Of a DNA stretch of 64,000 bases, positions 53,494 through 64,000 are shown piece after piece. The notes beneath the pieces are model-generated. The model saw only the letters and a list, made by a program, of their open reading frames with translations, ran no database searches and was not told the DNA's origin. Location of the stretch: positions 434,001-498,000 of the forward strand of contig VTFK01000205.1 in assembly GCA_009617715.1 (NCBI GenBank), read 5' to 3'. The position numbers and the translations under genes are program-made. The DNA is from Plectrocnemia conspersa. Lineage: Eukaryota > Arthropoda > Insecta > Trichoptera > Polycentropodidae. The first letter of the stretch is position 1. Every line of letters begins with the position of its first letter.

Positions 53494-56158
53494 ATGACTG
53501 AACAACTCAAATTTATTATAAACGAGCTCAACAAAGAGATTGGAACAAATTATGATCTTATAAAGTTTGATTCTCTAAGTGAAATACAGCATTTGCAAGT
53601 TTTAGTTGATCTCTTAGCTCATTTTGATGCTGGTGAAAAGGTAATGTTTTTATAATAATAGTATATCAAACATTAGAACATAAACAACATATTTATTATA
53701 TATTTTTTAGTTTAATATCAATGAAGAAGAACAGGAAGCCATACCCGTTAAACTTTTGGATATGATCCGCAATGTTAAATTTAAACCAGATCCGGGCACT
53801 GATATATCAGTATTTCGTAAGAATTTGATCACTGGTGAACGTGCAACAGTATTTTTACTATTACAATGGCTTCTAAAGAATAGCAAGCAAGTTAAAAAAA
53901 CGGCTTATTTAGCAAAATATCTGATCCGACCAGATATACCGAACGATATTCTAGGAAATGCTGATATAGCCGAACTTCTGGAGCAACATGATAAGTTAGT
54001 GGCAGAGTTTAAAGAAGCTCATAAGCACACGTCGACTCTGGGGCAGAATAACTCAACCGAAATAATCAACGATATAAAAGAAATGGCATTAGAAAGAGAC
54101 GTTGGTATGTAAAGATATTATAATGATACTTAGTATATATAAAATAAATATATATGTATTTTAGTGATAAAACGTTTGGAAACCGCTCAGTTAAATCTTT
54201 CTGATGTCACAAATAAAGAAAATCTTTTGGGTATTGCTAAAAATTTAAGAATACAACAAGAAAAATCTAAGAAGTTTTCTATTCAAGTAAATAATTAAAT
54301 ATCTATTATTAAAATTATTTATCACCATTGATTTAATATGCATGAAATTTAGTTGGCAGAACAAAAAGAGAAACTAAAAAGAGCAAGTGATATGCTGCAA
54401 AGAAACCTTGGATCGTTTCGAAGTCAAGCTCCAGCACCAAAAGCTCCGAATGAATTAATTCAAAAGCTGAATGAAGAATTGAAGGTTTGCAAAAAATTAT
54501 ATTATATATAAAATACTTTTTTTTATAAATTACTTCTTTTTTTCTTAATATATATAGGTTAATGAGTATTTAGTTAAAGAAAAATTACCTCACGAATTGT
54601 CAGTTATACAAAGGGATGTCGAATTACTGCAAAACGTTCAAAATTATGGAAACGTTCAGCGAGAGAATTTGCTACAAATACAAGAAAAAGTATTAATGTT
54701 ATTTTAATATTTTATTTATATGATTAATATGTATATTATTATTATTTTTAGATTGATAATGTCAATCACGAAGTAGAGACTTTAATTCAGAAAAAAATGG
54801 CTTTATCCGATCCTCACGATGATAAGCTAGCGCCATTTAGGCATCAAGCAGCAATTATTAAACGCAATAAAGAAGCAGTTGCAGAAAAGTTGGAAGAACT
54901 AAAAAATGTTTTGCGTGAGACAGAAACTAAATTAGCTGAAAAGCAAACTAAAGTTCAACAACTCCTCGGTGATACTGTATTACGAGGTGAAGAATTAAAA
55001 AAATATGTTAACAAACTACGTGCAAAGAGCACAGTGTATAAGAAGCAAAGGGCAGCTCTTTCATCATTGAAGGTAATTCATATTTAATTAAATTATATAA
55101 AAACCCGAAAGAAAAAATCATGTTTCTCGAGAATATCTACTAGAGTAATTCGAATATTAACTTGACTTTTCTATGGAAGTTAATGTCTTCGTTTAATACC
55201 TCTTACTAACTAATATATTCCAATTAGGCTGAAACAGGAGTATTAAGTCGAACACTTGAAATATTACAATCTAGAGATTCGTCCTTGGAAATGGCTCTAC
55301 TAAATCATAAAAAAATGAACATAAACTTAGATTCGTTAGATATTGATAACAAAACAGATGATGATATAACAACAAAATCTTCACAGGAGATATTACAAGT
55401 AATATTTATTTTATATATTATAATATAACATGTATTTCAATACCATTATTCTTGAAATTTTATAACAATAGCTTATTACACAAATCACTATGAAAGTGAA
55501 CGAAGTAAAGCAAGACATTGCACCACTGCTTAGTCGTTTAAAGCCGATGAAAGATGAATTTCAACAGCTTCAACAAAAACACGATCAAAAGAAGAGAGTG
55601 AGTCACGTTTATTACTTATATGTATATGAATATTGTTGCCAATGACATGAATATTTAATTATTAGGTATACGACTCGACTTCTATACATCTAGCGTCACA
55701 AATGGAGCCATTGGAAGAAGAAGTAACAACGTTTAAAAGGCGCTCGACTCTAAAGAAGAAGAATGGAAACTGCTGAAACAAAGAATCGAAAAAGCCGAAC
55801 AATTACTCGATGTTATAGAACAAGAAAATTCGTCACGGAATTCAGATTCCATGACACCGCGTCAACCGTCTCGTTTGGAAACATTGCAAATGCAAATACA
55901 TCAACAAGAAAAACAAGCTGCATTACTTAAAGAGGTAACAGTCTTTTAAAATGTATTGTTATTGTTATTATTTAATCTATACTACTTTTATAGGAGCAAA
56001 AATTTGTGAGCGAACGGCAATCAATGTTGGGCGAACAATCTATGATGTGGAGTCAGCTACTCGAGTTACTCCAATGCAAGATTGAATGCATTGAAGAAGC
56101 TGCTTCTAAGCAAGGATCTGTTACTATTACGAAACAGTCTCAGACACTGATATTGTAA
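53494..56158 (+). CDS. IFT81: Intraflagellar transport protein 81, with apparent frameshift
   Basis: Exons: 53494-53640, 53711-54104, 54165-54286, 54353-54484, 54558-54689, 54752-55072, 55228-55398, 55472-55597, 55666-55934, 55994-56158 (TAA). IFT81 is an IFT-B core subunit that pairs with IFT74 and carries tubulin into cilia; in insects it serves sensory neurons and sometimes sperm. The N-terminal calponin-homology-like domain (about residues 1-125) is clear: NYDLIKFDSLSEIQHLQVLV, VKFKPDPGTDISVFR, GERATVFLLLQWLL. Long coiled coil follows (EEQ/K-rich, for example KLEELKNVLRETETKLAEKQ). Exon 9 is 269 bases: the frame is correct to TTFKR (about 55740), then shifts and hits TGA near 55772, while the other frame (ALDSKEEEWKLLKQRIEKAE) carries on in phase with exon 10. 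One base is therefore missing near 55735-55745, either a real lesion or a base-call error. Without it the length would be about 659 residues, normal for IFT81. Confidence 0.93.
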
Positions 56159-57789
56159 ACATTAAAAATATTGTAATCACCATTATATTTGTGTTGAGAT
56201 TAAATATTTAAAATTTATTGCACCTTGAAGCTGTGCTTTCACTTAAACTTTTAATATATATATATATTTTATCTTGTATATTACTTGTTCGTTGAACAAG
56301 CATCTTTATGCCTTCAGAAAAACGGTTTTTGAGTAAATAGACGGCCCTTTAATGTCACTTTAATTTGAAAGATTTGTCACTTCATTAATAATCACTTAAT
56401 CTGTCAAATAACTCTACATGTTCAATGTAATCATCAATTGTGACCCTAACCGAGCATCCGCCTCTTTCATATACTATGTTTATGTACATTTCCAAATTGA
56501 TTTTGGAAACTAACAGAAGACAATTTTCTGAAATATCGCTGTAAAATGACGTCATAAATTTTAAAATGAAAGATACCTTGACTGATGTTTTAGGTCAACT
56601 CATGAAACTTAAGAAAGTGATTGCCTTTTAATGTAAATAATAAAATTTAATGTAATTAAATTTATGACTCTCCTAATTCTTTCATAGGTTCGTGTAGCAT
56701 GATAACATTTTTTCAGCAGATTTCATAGTACTCACTTGCTTTGGTCTTAAAAAAATAATTTTAAATTAGTACCCAAAAATATGTCTAGTGGCTATTACTT
56801 CTCGATTCGATAAACATGGCTATTTGCATGTTGTTTTGCTTTGAGGTCTTAAATTAAAAGATTGAATTTGAAAAACTTCTTTCGGTAGTTGCTACCATTA
56901 TTCGAATTACAATCAGGGTAGTAATTTTCACCTTGTATTGAAGAATTTGGTTTAATCAGTCTATAGTATGATTGTATTTCTTAACGAATTCACACTGAAT
57001 CAATGAGTCTTCACTCGTAGGTATATTTTCTTTCCAAAAAGGGACCATGGAACTCATTCCTTCAATTTGATTCTAAAATCAAGACTTCAAGAAAAATACT
57101 TTAGTCTAGAAACTATTTGCGAATAAATATACTTTTGGTGAGCTTAGAAATGAGCTTCTATGTTCATACAAATCTGACGCCTGCTTTCTTTTTCGGCACC
57201 CAGGTCGCGCGAACCTTTCGGTAGAGTAAATGATATTGTTTTTTAATGAGTTCACCGGAAATAAGTTAATAACTAATAATCTTCCATTTCTTTTTTCGTC
57301 TTAAATTTACGACACCATAGACAGATATATTAGCGAGAATTTCAGTAGCATTTTTTTTTCTTTTGCACAGAAGAAATGACTCACTGAACGAACCTCGTAC
57401 AATTCTAATCGCCCGCCTCTATTACAACCAGCCATATATCATTACTTTTAGAATTATCCTTGTATTGCATTTTTGGCATTGGGGCGAAACGTTACATACC
57501 TATTCAATAAATTTAATAAAATCTAAATACCATTCCTGTGTCCTTGTCGCAAATGTCTAATGAAAAACTTTTCGATATTGTCATTAGACCTCGTGCTATT
57601 TATATATTATATAATACATGTTAAAACATAATGTCTAGGGTAGAAAGGTTATTGGCCTAAAAAATCGGAAAATGAGCGATCGATCGCAATTCTGTACCTA
57701 GAATACAATCGCAAAACTACTTTTTAGTAGTAAGAAGGAATATCGTACGTGTTAAAAGTATTACACGAAGTGAAATATATACACATACA
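56159..57789. other. Intergenic region downstream of IFT81
   Basis: AT-rich with no supported gene. A short stretch near 56440 (TGTGACCCTAACCGAGC) resembles the end of the repeat at 15571 and 17441. Confidence 0.45.
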
Positions 57790-58366
57790 GGTTGATCCGA
57801 TTCGAGTTTACAATTTTGCCATCTGTCAATAATCACGCGTGTTCAAAGTGTCAAATGTTAGTTTGCAACAACACATTAACGAAATGGATCGCTTAACAAC
57901 CGCTCTACGCGTTAAAATTGTTTAATTGTTCTACAAAAAAATTATTTTGTATTGAAATTTACGGAAAGATTATGGTTAATTGTATCGTCCTATTAAGCTT
58001 ATAATTCGCAACGTAGTGAAAAAATTACAATAAATAGCTTTAGAGATATGGTAAAGCCTTTTGGTAACGTTAACTGGCCGCCAAGAGCATGCAATTTAAA
58101 GCCGTTGTATTTTTTTGTGAAGTTACGCTAAGAGTCATGTTTACGTCAATAAACTTTAAGCGTTGGAGCACCTAAAAACCAACATCCGCAAGGTTATACC
58201 TGAGATACCGCCAAAATGTATGAAAATATCATAGAAAATTACATAGAAAGGATCAGCTGCTGCAAAATGTTACTAAATTGATAAATAAAAGATATTAAAT
58301 GTTCAATTAATAACAAAATCGAAGATTTTTAGATAAGTTCGGACACTGAAGTTGGATCACCTTTAT
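57790..58366 (+). pseudogene. Tc1/mariner-like (IS630 superfamily) transposase relic
   Basis: The plus strand has scattered pieces of a transposase: MDRLTTALRVKIV near 57884, LIIRNVV near 58000, WPPRACNLKPLYFFV near 58077 (pattern WPPRSPDLSPLDFFLWG) and KMYENIIENYIERISCCK near 58215 (pattern MCENVIENFIKRV..C). Most of the catalytic core between the N-terminal and C-terminal parts is deleted. AGGTTGATCC at the left and GGATCACC at the right are weakly inverted and may be decayed termini. Confidence 0.75.
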
Positions 58367-58949
58367 TTTTGACCGTCTACGCGCTCTGCACGCGCTGCAA
58401 CCTGGCCAGATACGGTAATGGAAAGAGTTATGAAAGGTGTTTCCTCAATCGCGGTCTTTAGACCGATATTTAGTAGAAACAGCGAAAAAATAAAAATACA
58501 CAAATTTTATATAAATAATTTACTATGCGCCATTTTATACCAATCTAAAAATATACATTCTAAGCTACAGGTACCAATGATTAAAGAACGTTGTTATTCT
58601 TACACAAGAGATTATTACTACTCGAAGACTACGATAAAAACAACCAGAAATTAAAACATAAGCACAAAATTCTAAATCACGCATTGTTTCGATTTCAATT
58701 GTTGCAGATAAATTTAACTTAATTATTCTTTTTTTTCTCTCTTAACCAAATTATAAGAGGTATTTATTGTTCCCTTAAATTGTTATATATATTGTTCTAT
58801 TTTTATTTACATTATATATTATTAAAATATTACAATTGTAAATATACTAATTGCTGAAAACTAGTAAAGCTAATTTTATTTAAAATAAAAGGGAGGCATA
58901 CCAACAGAGTTTAGTAAAAATAAAAATATTGTATTGATATCAATAAGCT

Positions 58950-59235
58950 CGTTAGACGTAATGGCCGATTTCCCGCGCGTGTAGACCAAAATGTTTATTC
59001 ATCGAGTCGAACTGTAGTTACCCGCGGTCCGTGTTTGTGTCAGAGCGCCGCGTTAAATAATCCGTTTTAGTTCTTCTAGTCGATATTGATGTATTCAAAT
59101 ATTGCTTTAAATGATTTATTACATTGTTCTCTAAGAAGTGCGAGCGCTACGAGCGCGACAGTTTTAAAATTTATCAATCGCCACACCTCCGCGCAATTGT
59201 GTAAGTATAATTTTATGCAATAAGTCAGTGTAAAT
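58950..59235 (+). promoter_or_regulatory. CpG-richer stretch, possible promoter or 5' non-coding exon
   Basis: Several CG-containing blocks (CCGCGCGTGTAGAC-like, TACCCGCGGTCCG, GAGCGCCGCG) stand out from AT-rich flanks, and TTGTGTAAGTA near 59198 is a good donor. No coding frame is attached. It may be a first exon of a gene that continues past the window's right edge. Confidence 0.3.
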
Positions 59236-61200
59236 CGCCGCTGAGCTATAAAAATGTTCTTAATGACTTCTGGAACGATTTGGAGTGTTTGACATTTGTA
59301 AAAAATTGAGGTTAGGTCGTTGTATTGATTTTGCGTTCGGGTATCCAACGCCTCTCGTTTCGTGCGTGAAAAAGTCAGTGAATGAACGATTTTTTAAGGC
59401 TTATAAAATCGTACATTCATGTGACTCACGCGAGACGCACGTGAAGATATTATACGTTTTTTTAAATGTGTATGCACAGATGTAATTTATATTTAAAACC
59501 TCGAATTAATTTAAAATAATACCATTTGTTTCTAATCGCGATTTAATTCAATGCTACTTGTGCGCATGCGCGACTGTTTTTTTATATTTACTTAATACGG
59601 TAATAATACTTTTTTTTCGTCTAATTAAAATTAAACGTTATTGGAAAATTGCTGAGAGAACGTATTTAAATAAACGCTTTCCAAATATTAACTTGAGAGA
59701 AAAATTGTTTAATTTTGCTAATTCTGTTCTTATTCATTGGTTTCTGTATTGCGCAATTTTATGTGAAATACTACAAATTTATTCGAAATATTCTCAAACT
59801 TGAATTTATAGGTTTATTTGTTTGTAATATCAAGGTCCTCAACTAATGCTAATAATTTGTTTATGAGTAATTCATAAGCAAAAGTATTTATTTTAAGTAA
59901 ATTGAAAATCAAATTTATCAATTAAAGATCAATCTTTCGTCTATTATTACATATATATTTTTGTTTATAAATATGTTTTAATTACTGAAATTATTAACAT
60001 TCCTTCATTAAAAGTCTCAGTAATTAACGTTCAATTTTGCATCTCGTATCAAGTAATTGCCTTCTTTTGCACCTAACTTACGTTATTTTTTATAGTAAAT
60101 AAAAATTAAAATAACGTGTTGTTTTATGTTCATTGTCATTTAAAATAAATGCTAAAAAAGAAAAGGTACTGCATCTAATTTCGTTGACTTCATCTGATAT
60201 CACTCTCATGTCATTTTATCGCGAAGGTAAATAAGCTTCTCTTAAGATTAAATATATTGTTTCTGACATCAACGTTTATAAACCACGCCCCGGGTCAGTG
60301 TATCTTGAGTTGTCGATCAGAGCGGACCCTTTTTTAGGACGAAATTACGCCCTTAGGTCCGATGCCTGGATTTTTACCCTTATAAGATCCGCAAAATACC
60401 ACTAGTATTCGATCGAAAATACGGCATTTCGCCAAGAACATACCAAAAAACAAGGAGAACATCATGCAAATAACTGATGAAAACAACTCCAATTAAGCGT
60501 ATATAATAGCTTACTTTCTTATGTTATATGATAAGAGGAAATGCGAAATATATAATCAATAGCGCAAGAAAAACGCGTGAATATAATTTTAATAAATCGT
60601 TTAAAACTATCGTGAAAATTACCCTTCATATTTGTCTGAGAATTGAAAGATAGCTGATGTGATTATTATAGCAAAATCTGGAAAACCGACAAAAAAATGT
60701 CACTTCTATCTGGCCAATATCGTTTCTTCCGTTTATTTATTACCAAGCTATTTAAGAAACTGCTCATTATGCGCCTCTAACCAATACTGTCTTATCAATT
60801 TGTCTTCTGGAAAGAGCACTTAATCTTAATTCACAAATTAGTGGTATTGATAAAACATTTGAAGAAAAAATGAATGTTCAGCATTATTCCTGGAAGTCGC
60901 TCAAGCCTTTGATATTATGTGACACATAGAGCTCGAAATAAATATGAGAAAACTTACTTAAACCATGAATATATTATGCTGATAAAGTCTTATAAAACAG
61001 AGTGATACTTAGAAGTCCAAAGGCATGTACGTCATGCTTTTGGACATCTAATATATTTTCTATTTTCTGATGCTTTTTTTTTAAATGACTTGATGATAAA
61101 ATTTCCAGTTTTTTTATTTCGCTAGTTACTCAAGAATACTTATATTATATCAATATATTACGATAAAAAGATTTGGTAATTCCTAACCAGTTCACCTGGA
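59236..61200. other. Intergenic region, nothing firmly recognised
   Basis: AT-rich, with a GC-richer block at 60290-60420 (CACGCCCCGGGTCAG ... ATTACGCCCTTAGG) of unknown nature. Confidence 0.4.
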
Positions 61201-61259
61201 GTTGTGAAATTATCCTCGTCCAAAACATGAAAATTCATTTTTACCTTCAGGACAAACAG

Positions 61260-61520
61260 TCGAAGGAGTCTGTAAGTCTGTATTTTGTTCTACGCCACGA
61301 CAACGCGCCTGCTCACACAGCGCTTTCAATTTGCGAGTTTTCGGTGAAGAAAAACGTCTACACATTTTCAATCTTCTAATAGTCCAGACATTTCTACCTC
61401 CTCCATAAGTTTAATTATGGGGCTGAAAAACATATTAAATATTGTAACCGATGAACTAAATATTACTTCTAGTTTTGCTACAATCAGTGTAAAAAAACAT
61501 TACAACTCAAATGTCGTACA
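61260..61520 (+). pseudogene. mariner transposase C-terminal relic
   Basis: The plus frame reads FVLRHDNAPAHTALSICEF, matching the mariner block (HDNAPAHT...REFL) that carries the third catalytic aspartate. Stops follow almost at once. Only a few dozen residues survive. The copy is in opposite orientation to the mariner fragment at 17.7 kb and need not be the same family. Confidence 0.8.
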
Positions 61521-62787
61521 TTGAGTAAAATAACCGCAAATATTTATATTTAAATAAGATAATAAAATTCAGTAAAATTACCTTCGGGGCGGACCTTGTA
61601 TATTGATATGTTAACATTTTCACTGCTGATTTTTAGAATTTGCGATAATAAACCCTCTGAAATAGGTAGGTAGTATTTCTGTCAAAATCCATATAAAAAT
61701 ACATGTTTAAATCATTAAATATTGAATAATTTTTTTTCAGTGGTTACATCATTGTGATACACAGCACTCGATCTAACAAATAACAGTCAATTACGTTTCT
61801 ATTCGACGAAGGCCGTCAGTTAATTCCCCAATGTTTATGCATATTTAATAGTTGAATAGAATTTGTTATACATATTTTCGTTTCGTGTTGAATGCAAAAT
61901 TTGTTATTAAAACATTACGATTCGCGTTAAAAATACCATTGCCAACTCTTTGATGGCAAGATTACACCTGCACTCTTTTTTTAAAGTTTTATTTTAAAAT
62001 TTTGCCATTGACACAATTTTTTTACACAAAGATATATCACAGATGGCGTCTGATCTATTCCCAGTGCATATAAACATTCTCAAGAGTGATTTACCTATTT
62101 TTTACATACTTTCATTTAACAAAAAATCGCTAACTTTGATTGGTTCAAAATGGGTTGAAGTCGTATGCTTTGCTTTTTTTAGAAACAGAGCTAGTGAAGC
62201 TTTTAAATCCAATAGACGGCTCGCGACTTAAATTGTTATCTGCAATATTATTGTATGATAAGTAAATAATATTAATAAAAATAAACATAAAATAATGTAC
62301 TAATTATTACATAAAGCGCAAATTATCCTTTATTTAAATTTAAATAAAAATATCTGAAGAAATTGTAATAATATTTCATTATTTTACTCATAAATTGCTA
62401 TTTTTCTGTAGAAAATATGGACATGTTGATTGGCCGCGTAGCGTAATATTTTGGTATGTTTTTATTTTTCAGTGCCTAAATTATTATATTTAATTTTTAA
62501 TCTATATTTTTCTCCAATGTAATATCTAGGGTTAATTAGACCTAAAGATTTAGTAGTTTTTATTAAGTATCAAGACTATTTATTTTTATTTAAAAAATAA
62601 TGTAGGATTAAACTTGTACATGTTAAAACCCCTGCTGTCGAATATACCCATTTAGTTGCTGTTGGTGTGAGTTTTTCGTCAACAATGGGTTGCAGCAACT
62701 AAAACTGGATGCTCAAAAATGAATTAATAGACTAAAATATGATTCGTATTGTTTTAAAAGATATAGAAAATTCAACACCAGTCATTT
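61521..62787. other. AT-rich intergenic DNA
   Basis: A 62-codon frame at 62043-62231 has no recognisable features and is not called. Nothing else is supported. Confidence 0.4.
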
Positions 62788-62957
62788 ATGGTGAAAAATA
62801 CTGTAATTAACGAAATTCCAGGAATAACTCATTCCCAATTTAATATTATGCAGCTGTGGACACTTCCTAATTTTAGAAAGTCCACAGCTGCATAATATTA
62901 AATTGAGAATATGAGTAATTTCTAGAATTTCGGTAATTATAAAGCGTTTTTCACCAT
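62788..62957. repeat. Hairpin MITE with about 74-bp inverted arms
   Basis: ATGGTGAAAAATACTGTAAT ... TTAATATTATGCAGCTGTGGAC is answered in reverse complement by GTCCACAGCTGCATAATATTAA ... TTTTTCACCAT, with an 18-base loop (62862-62879). The inner about 24 bp are exact and the outer parts carry a few mismatches. No coding capacity; a short foldback element. Confidence 0.85.
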
Positions 62958-63490
62958 TATTTTTTATGCGAGTATTTGAGATAAATAAATTATAGATAAG
63001 AAGATTAATTTTGTAGGACAAAACATTAGAACTATTAGGAAAATTATTTTACTTTGTTATAATTTAGGCAAAAAGATAACTCCAATAATATCTAAAAAGT
63101 CATTTAAAAATCAAACAATTCGTTCTCGCAATCTATTATCGCGGATGTGCATACACCTATACATGTATACAAAGAAGAGAAACATTACTTTTAAATATAT
63201 ATAGTGATCCATTTTCAAATAATTTAAGTAAAAAAGGGGCAATGATCCACTAAACATGTTTTTAATAGACAAAACATTACGTTCTAATGGTAAAAAACTA
63301 TATTTTTAGTTTCTGGCACGAGACACTGTTTATTTCTGAAAAAAATCACGGGTGTCCTAATTGTTTCCCAATGCAGAGACTAATATATATGATGGAATAT
63401 TTCTTCATCTTCCTAATTTCATAAACATATAAGACGTGCAAATTAATTTGAATTATTCGTGTTTTTCTCCCATCATTTTATCTCATTTTT
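62958..63490. other. AT-rich intergenic DNA, nothing recognised
   Basis: No gene or repeat could be supported. Confidence 0.4.
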
Positions 63491-63514
63491 AAACGAATGC
63501 TTTTTGTAACATTG

Positions 63515-63592
63515 CAGTGTTTCACACTTCAAATGAATCGCGAGGAGGCATCTTCAGTCAGTGAGAGCGAGTCACAGACGTAGCATTTTCAA
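63515..63592 (+). promoter_or_regulatory. Possible 5' non-coding exon with donor
   Basis: A GC-richer stretch contains TTCAGTCAGTGAGAGCGAGT (initiator-like TCAGT) and ends at a donor, CAAG/GTGAGC, at 63592/63593. No open frame of note. It may be a 5' UTR exon of a gene to the right. Confidence 0.25.
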
Positions 63593-63599
63593 GGTGAGC

Positions 63600-64000
63600 C
63601 ATTTTTTAAAAATGTAATTGAATTATTATGTATATATGCAAAAAAAAACATACCTTCAAAAACAATACGCACCGGAGCGGCGATAAGATATCAGTTTATG
63701 TGAAAATATATTTTTCGATAGGTGCATATAATGGCAATATGGCATTGTCAATGTTTTTTGATAAATACAATACTGTGCAATTCCATTATTGAGTACTCGA
63801 AAAGTAGGCTGCGTCCAAGGTGAAGAAGTATGATGCTAAACATCTTCATTCGAGCGTTAAATACGTTTGTATTATCGGTTTTTAGCTACATTTTTTAAGC
63901 ATATACATACATATGCATGTGTATATATTATGTACATGCGTATTGCATTATACATATATAGATAGGTAGTACTAAACCAATTCCAAATAATGTATTTTTT
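63600..64000. other. Window edge, nothing recognised
   Basis: AT-rich with ATACATATG-type simple sequence near 63905-63960. Confidence 0.4.

Overview
This is AT-rich nuclear DNA from an insect, most likely a moth or butterfly. Genes have small exons with GT/AG introns. Relics of hAT, Tc1/mariner and non-LTR elements lie between and inside genes, and several introns carry (TA)n tracts. The lepidopteran reading is an inference from how the peroxiredoxin-6, secreted nuclease and nucleoside-hydrolase genes look. No bacterial operon, CRISPR array, rRNA or convincing tRNA was seen. All gene models were built by eye from reading frame, splice consensus and phase, so exon edges are predictions.

Layout. 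1-9.8 kb is repeat-rich: hAT fragments, a palindromic MITE at about 3.85-4.12 kb, a 5'-truncated non-LTR element at 5.1-6.6 kb and a second reverse-transcriptase relic at 8.2-8.5 kb. 9.8-14.0 kb holds the 3' ten exons of a PDZ-domain protein gene (+). One of its introns carries a complete but mutated hAT transposon with an 8-bp target duplication. 14-18.9 kb is mostly gene-free. 18.9-36.8 kb contains two tandem (+) genes for secreted nucleoside hydrolases with the same eight-exon structure, separated by a decayed non-LTR element. 38.7-41.8 kb is a three-exon (+) gene for a large secreted Q/Y/E-rich protein with a duplicated four-cysteine motif.

42.9-44.9 kb (-) is a secreted DNA/RNA non-specific endonuclease (dsRNase-like) whose expected catalytic RGH motif looks degenerate. 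46.0-49.0 kb (-) is 1-Cys peroxiredoxin 6. 52.2-53.1 kb (+) is an Mpv17-family membrane protein. 53.5-56.2 kb (+) is the ciliary gene IFT81, with an apparent one-base frameshift in exon 9. From 56.2 kb to the end there is no supported coding gene: two Tc1/mariner relics, a hairpin MITE and CpG-richer stretches that may be 5' exons of a gene beyond the window.

The genes do not form one pathway. The notable cluster is four neighbouring secreted proteins: two nucleoside hydrolases, one Cys-motif protein and one nuclease-fold protein. Nucleases and nucleoside hydrolases could in principle act in sequence on extracellular nucleic acid, but co-function is only a hypothesis here.
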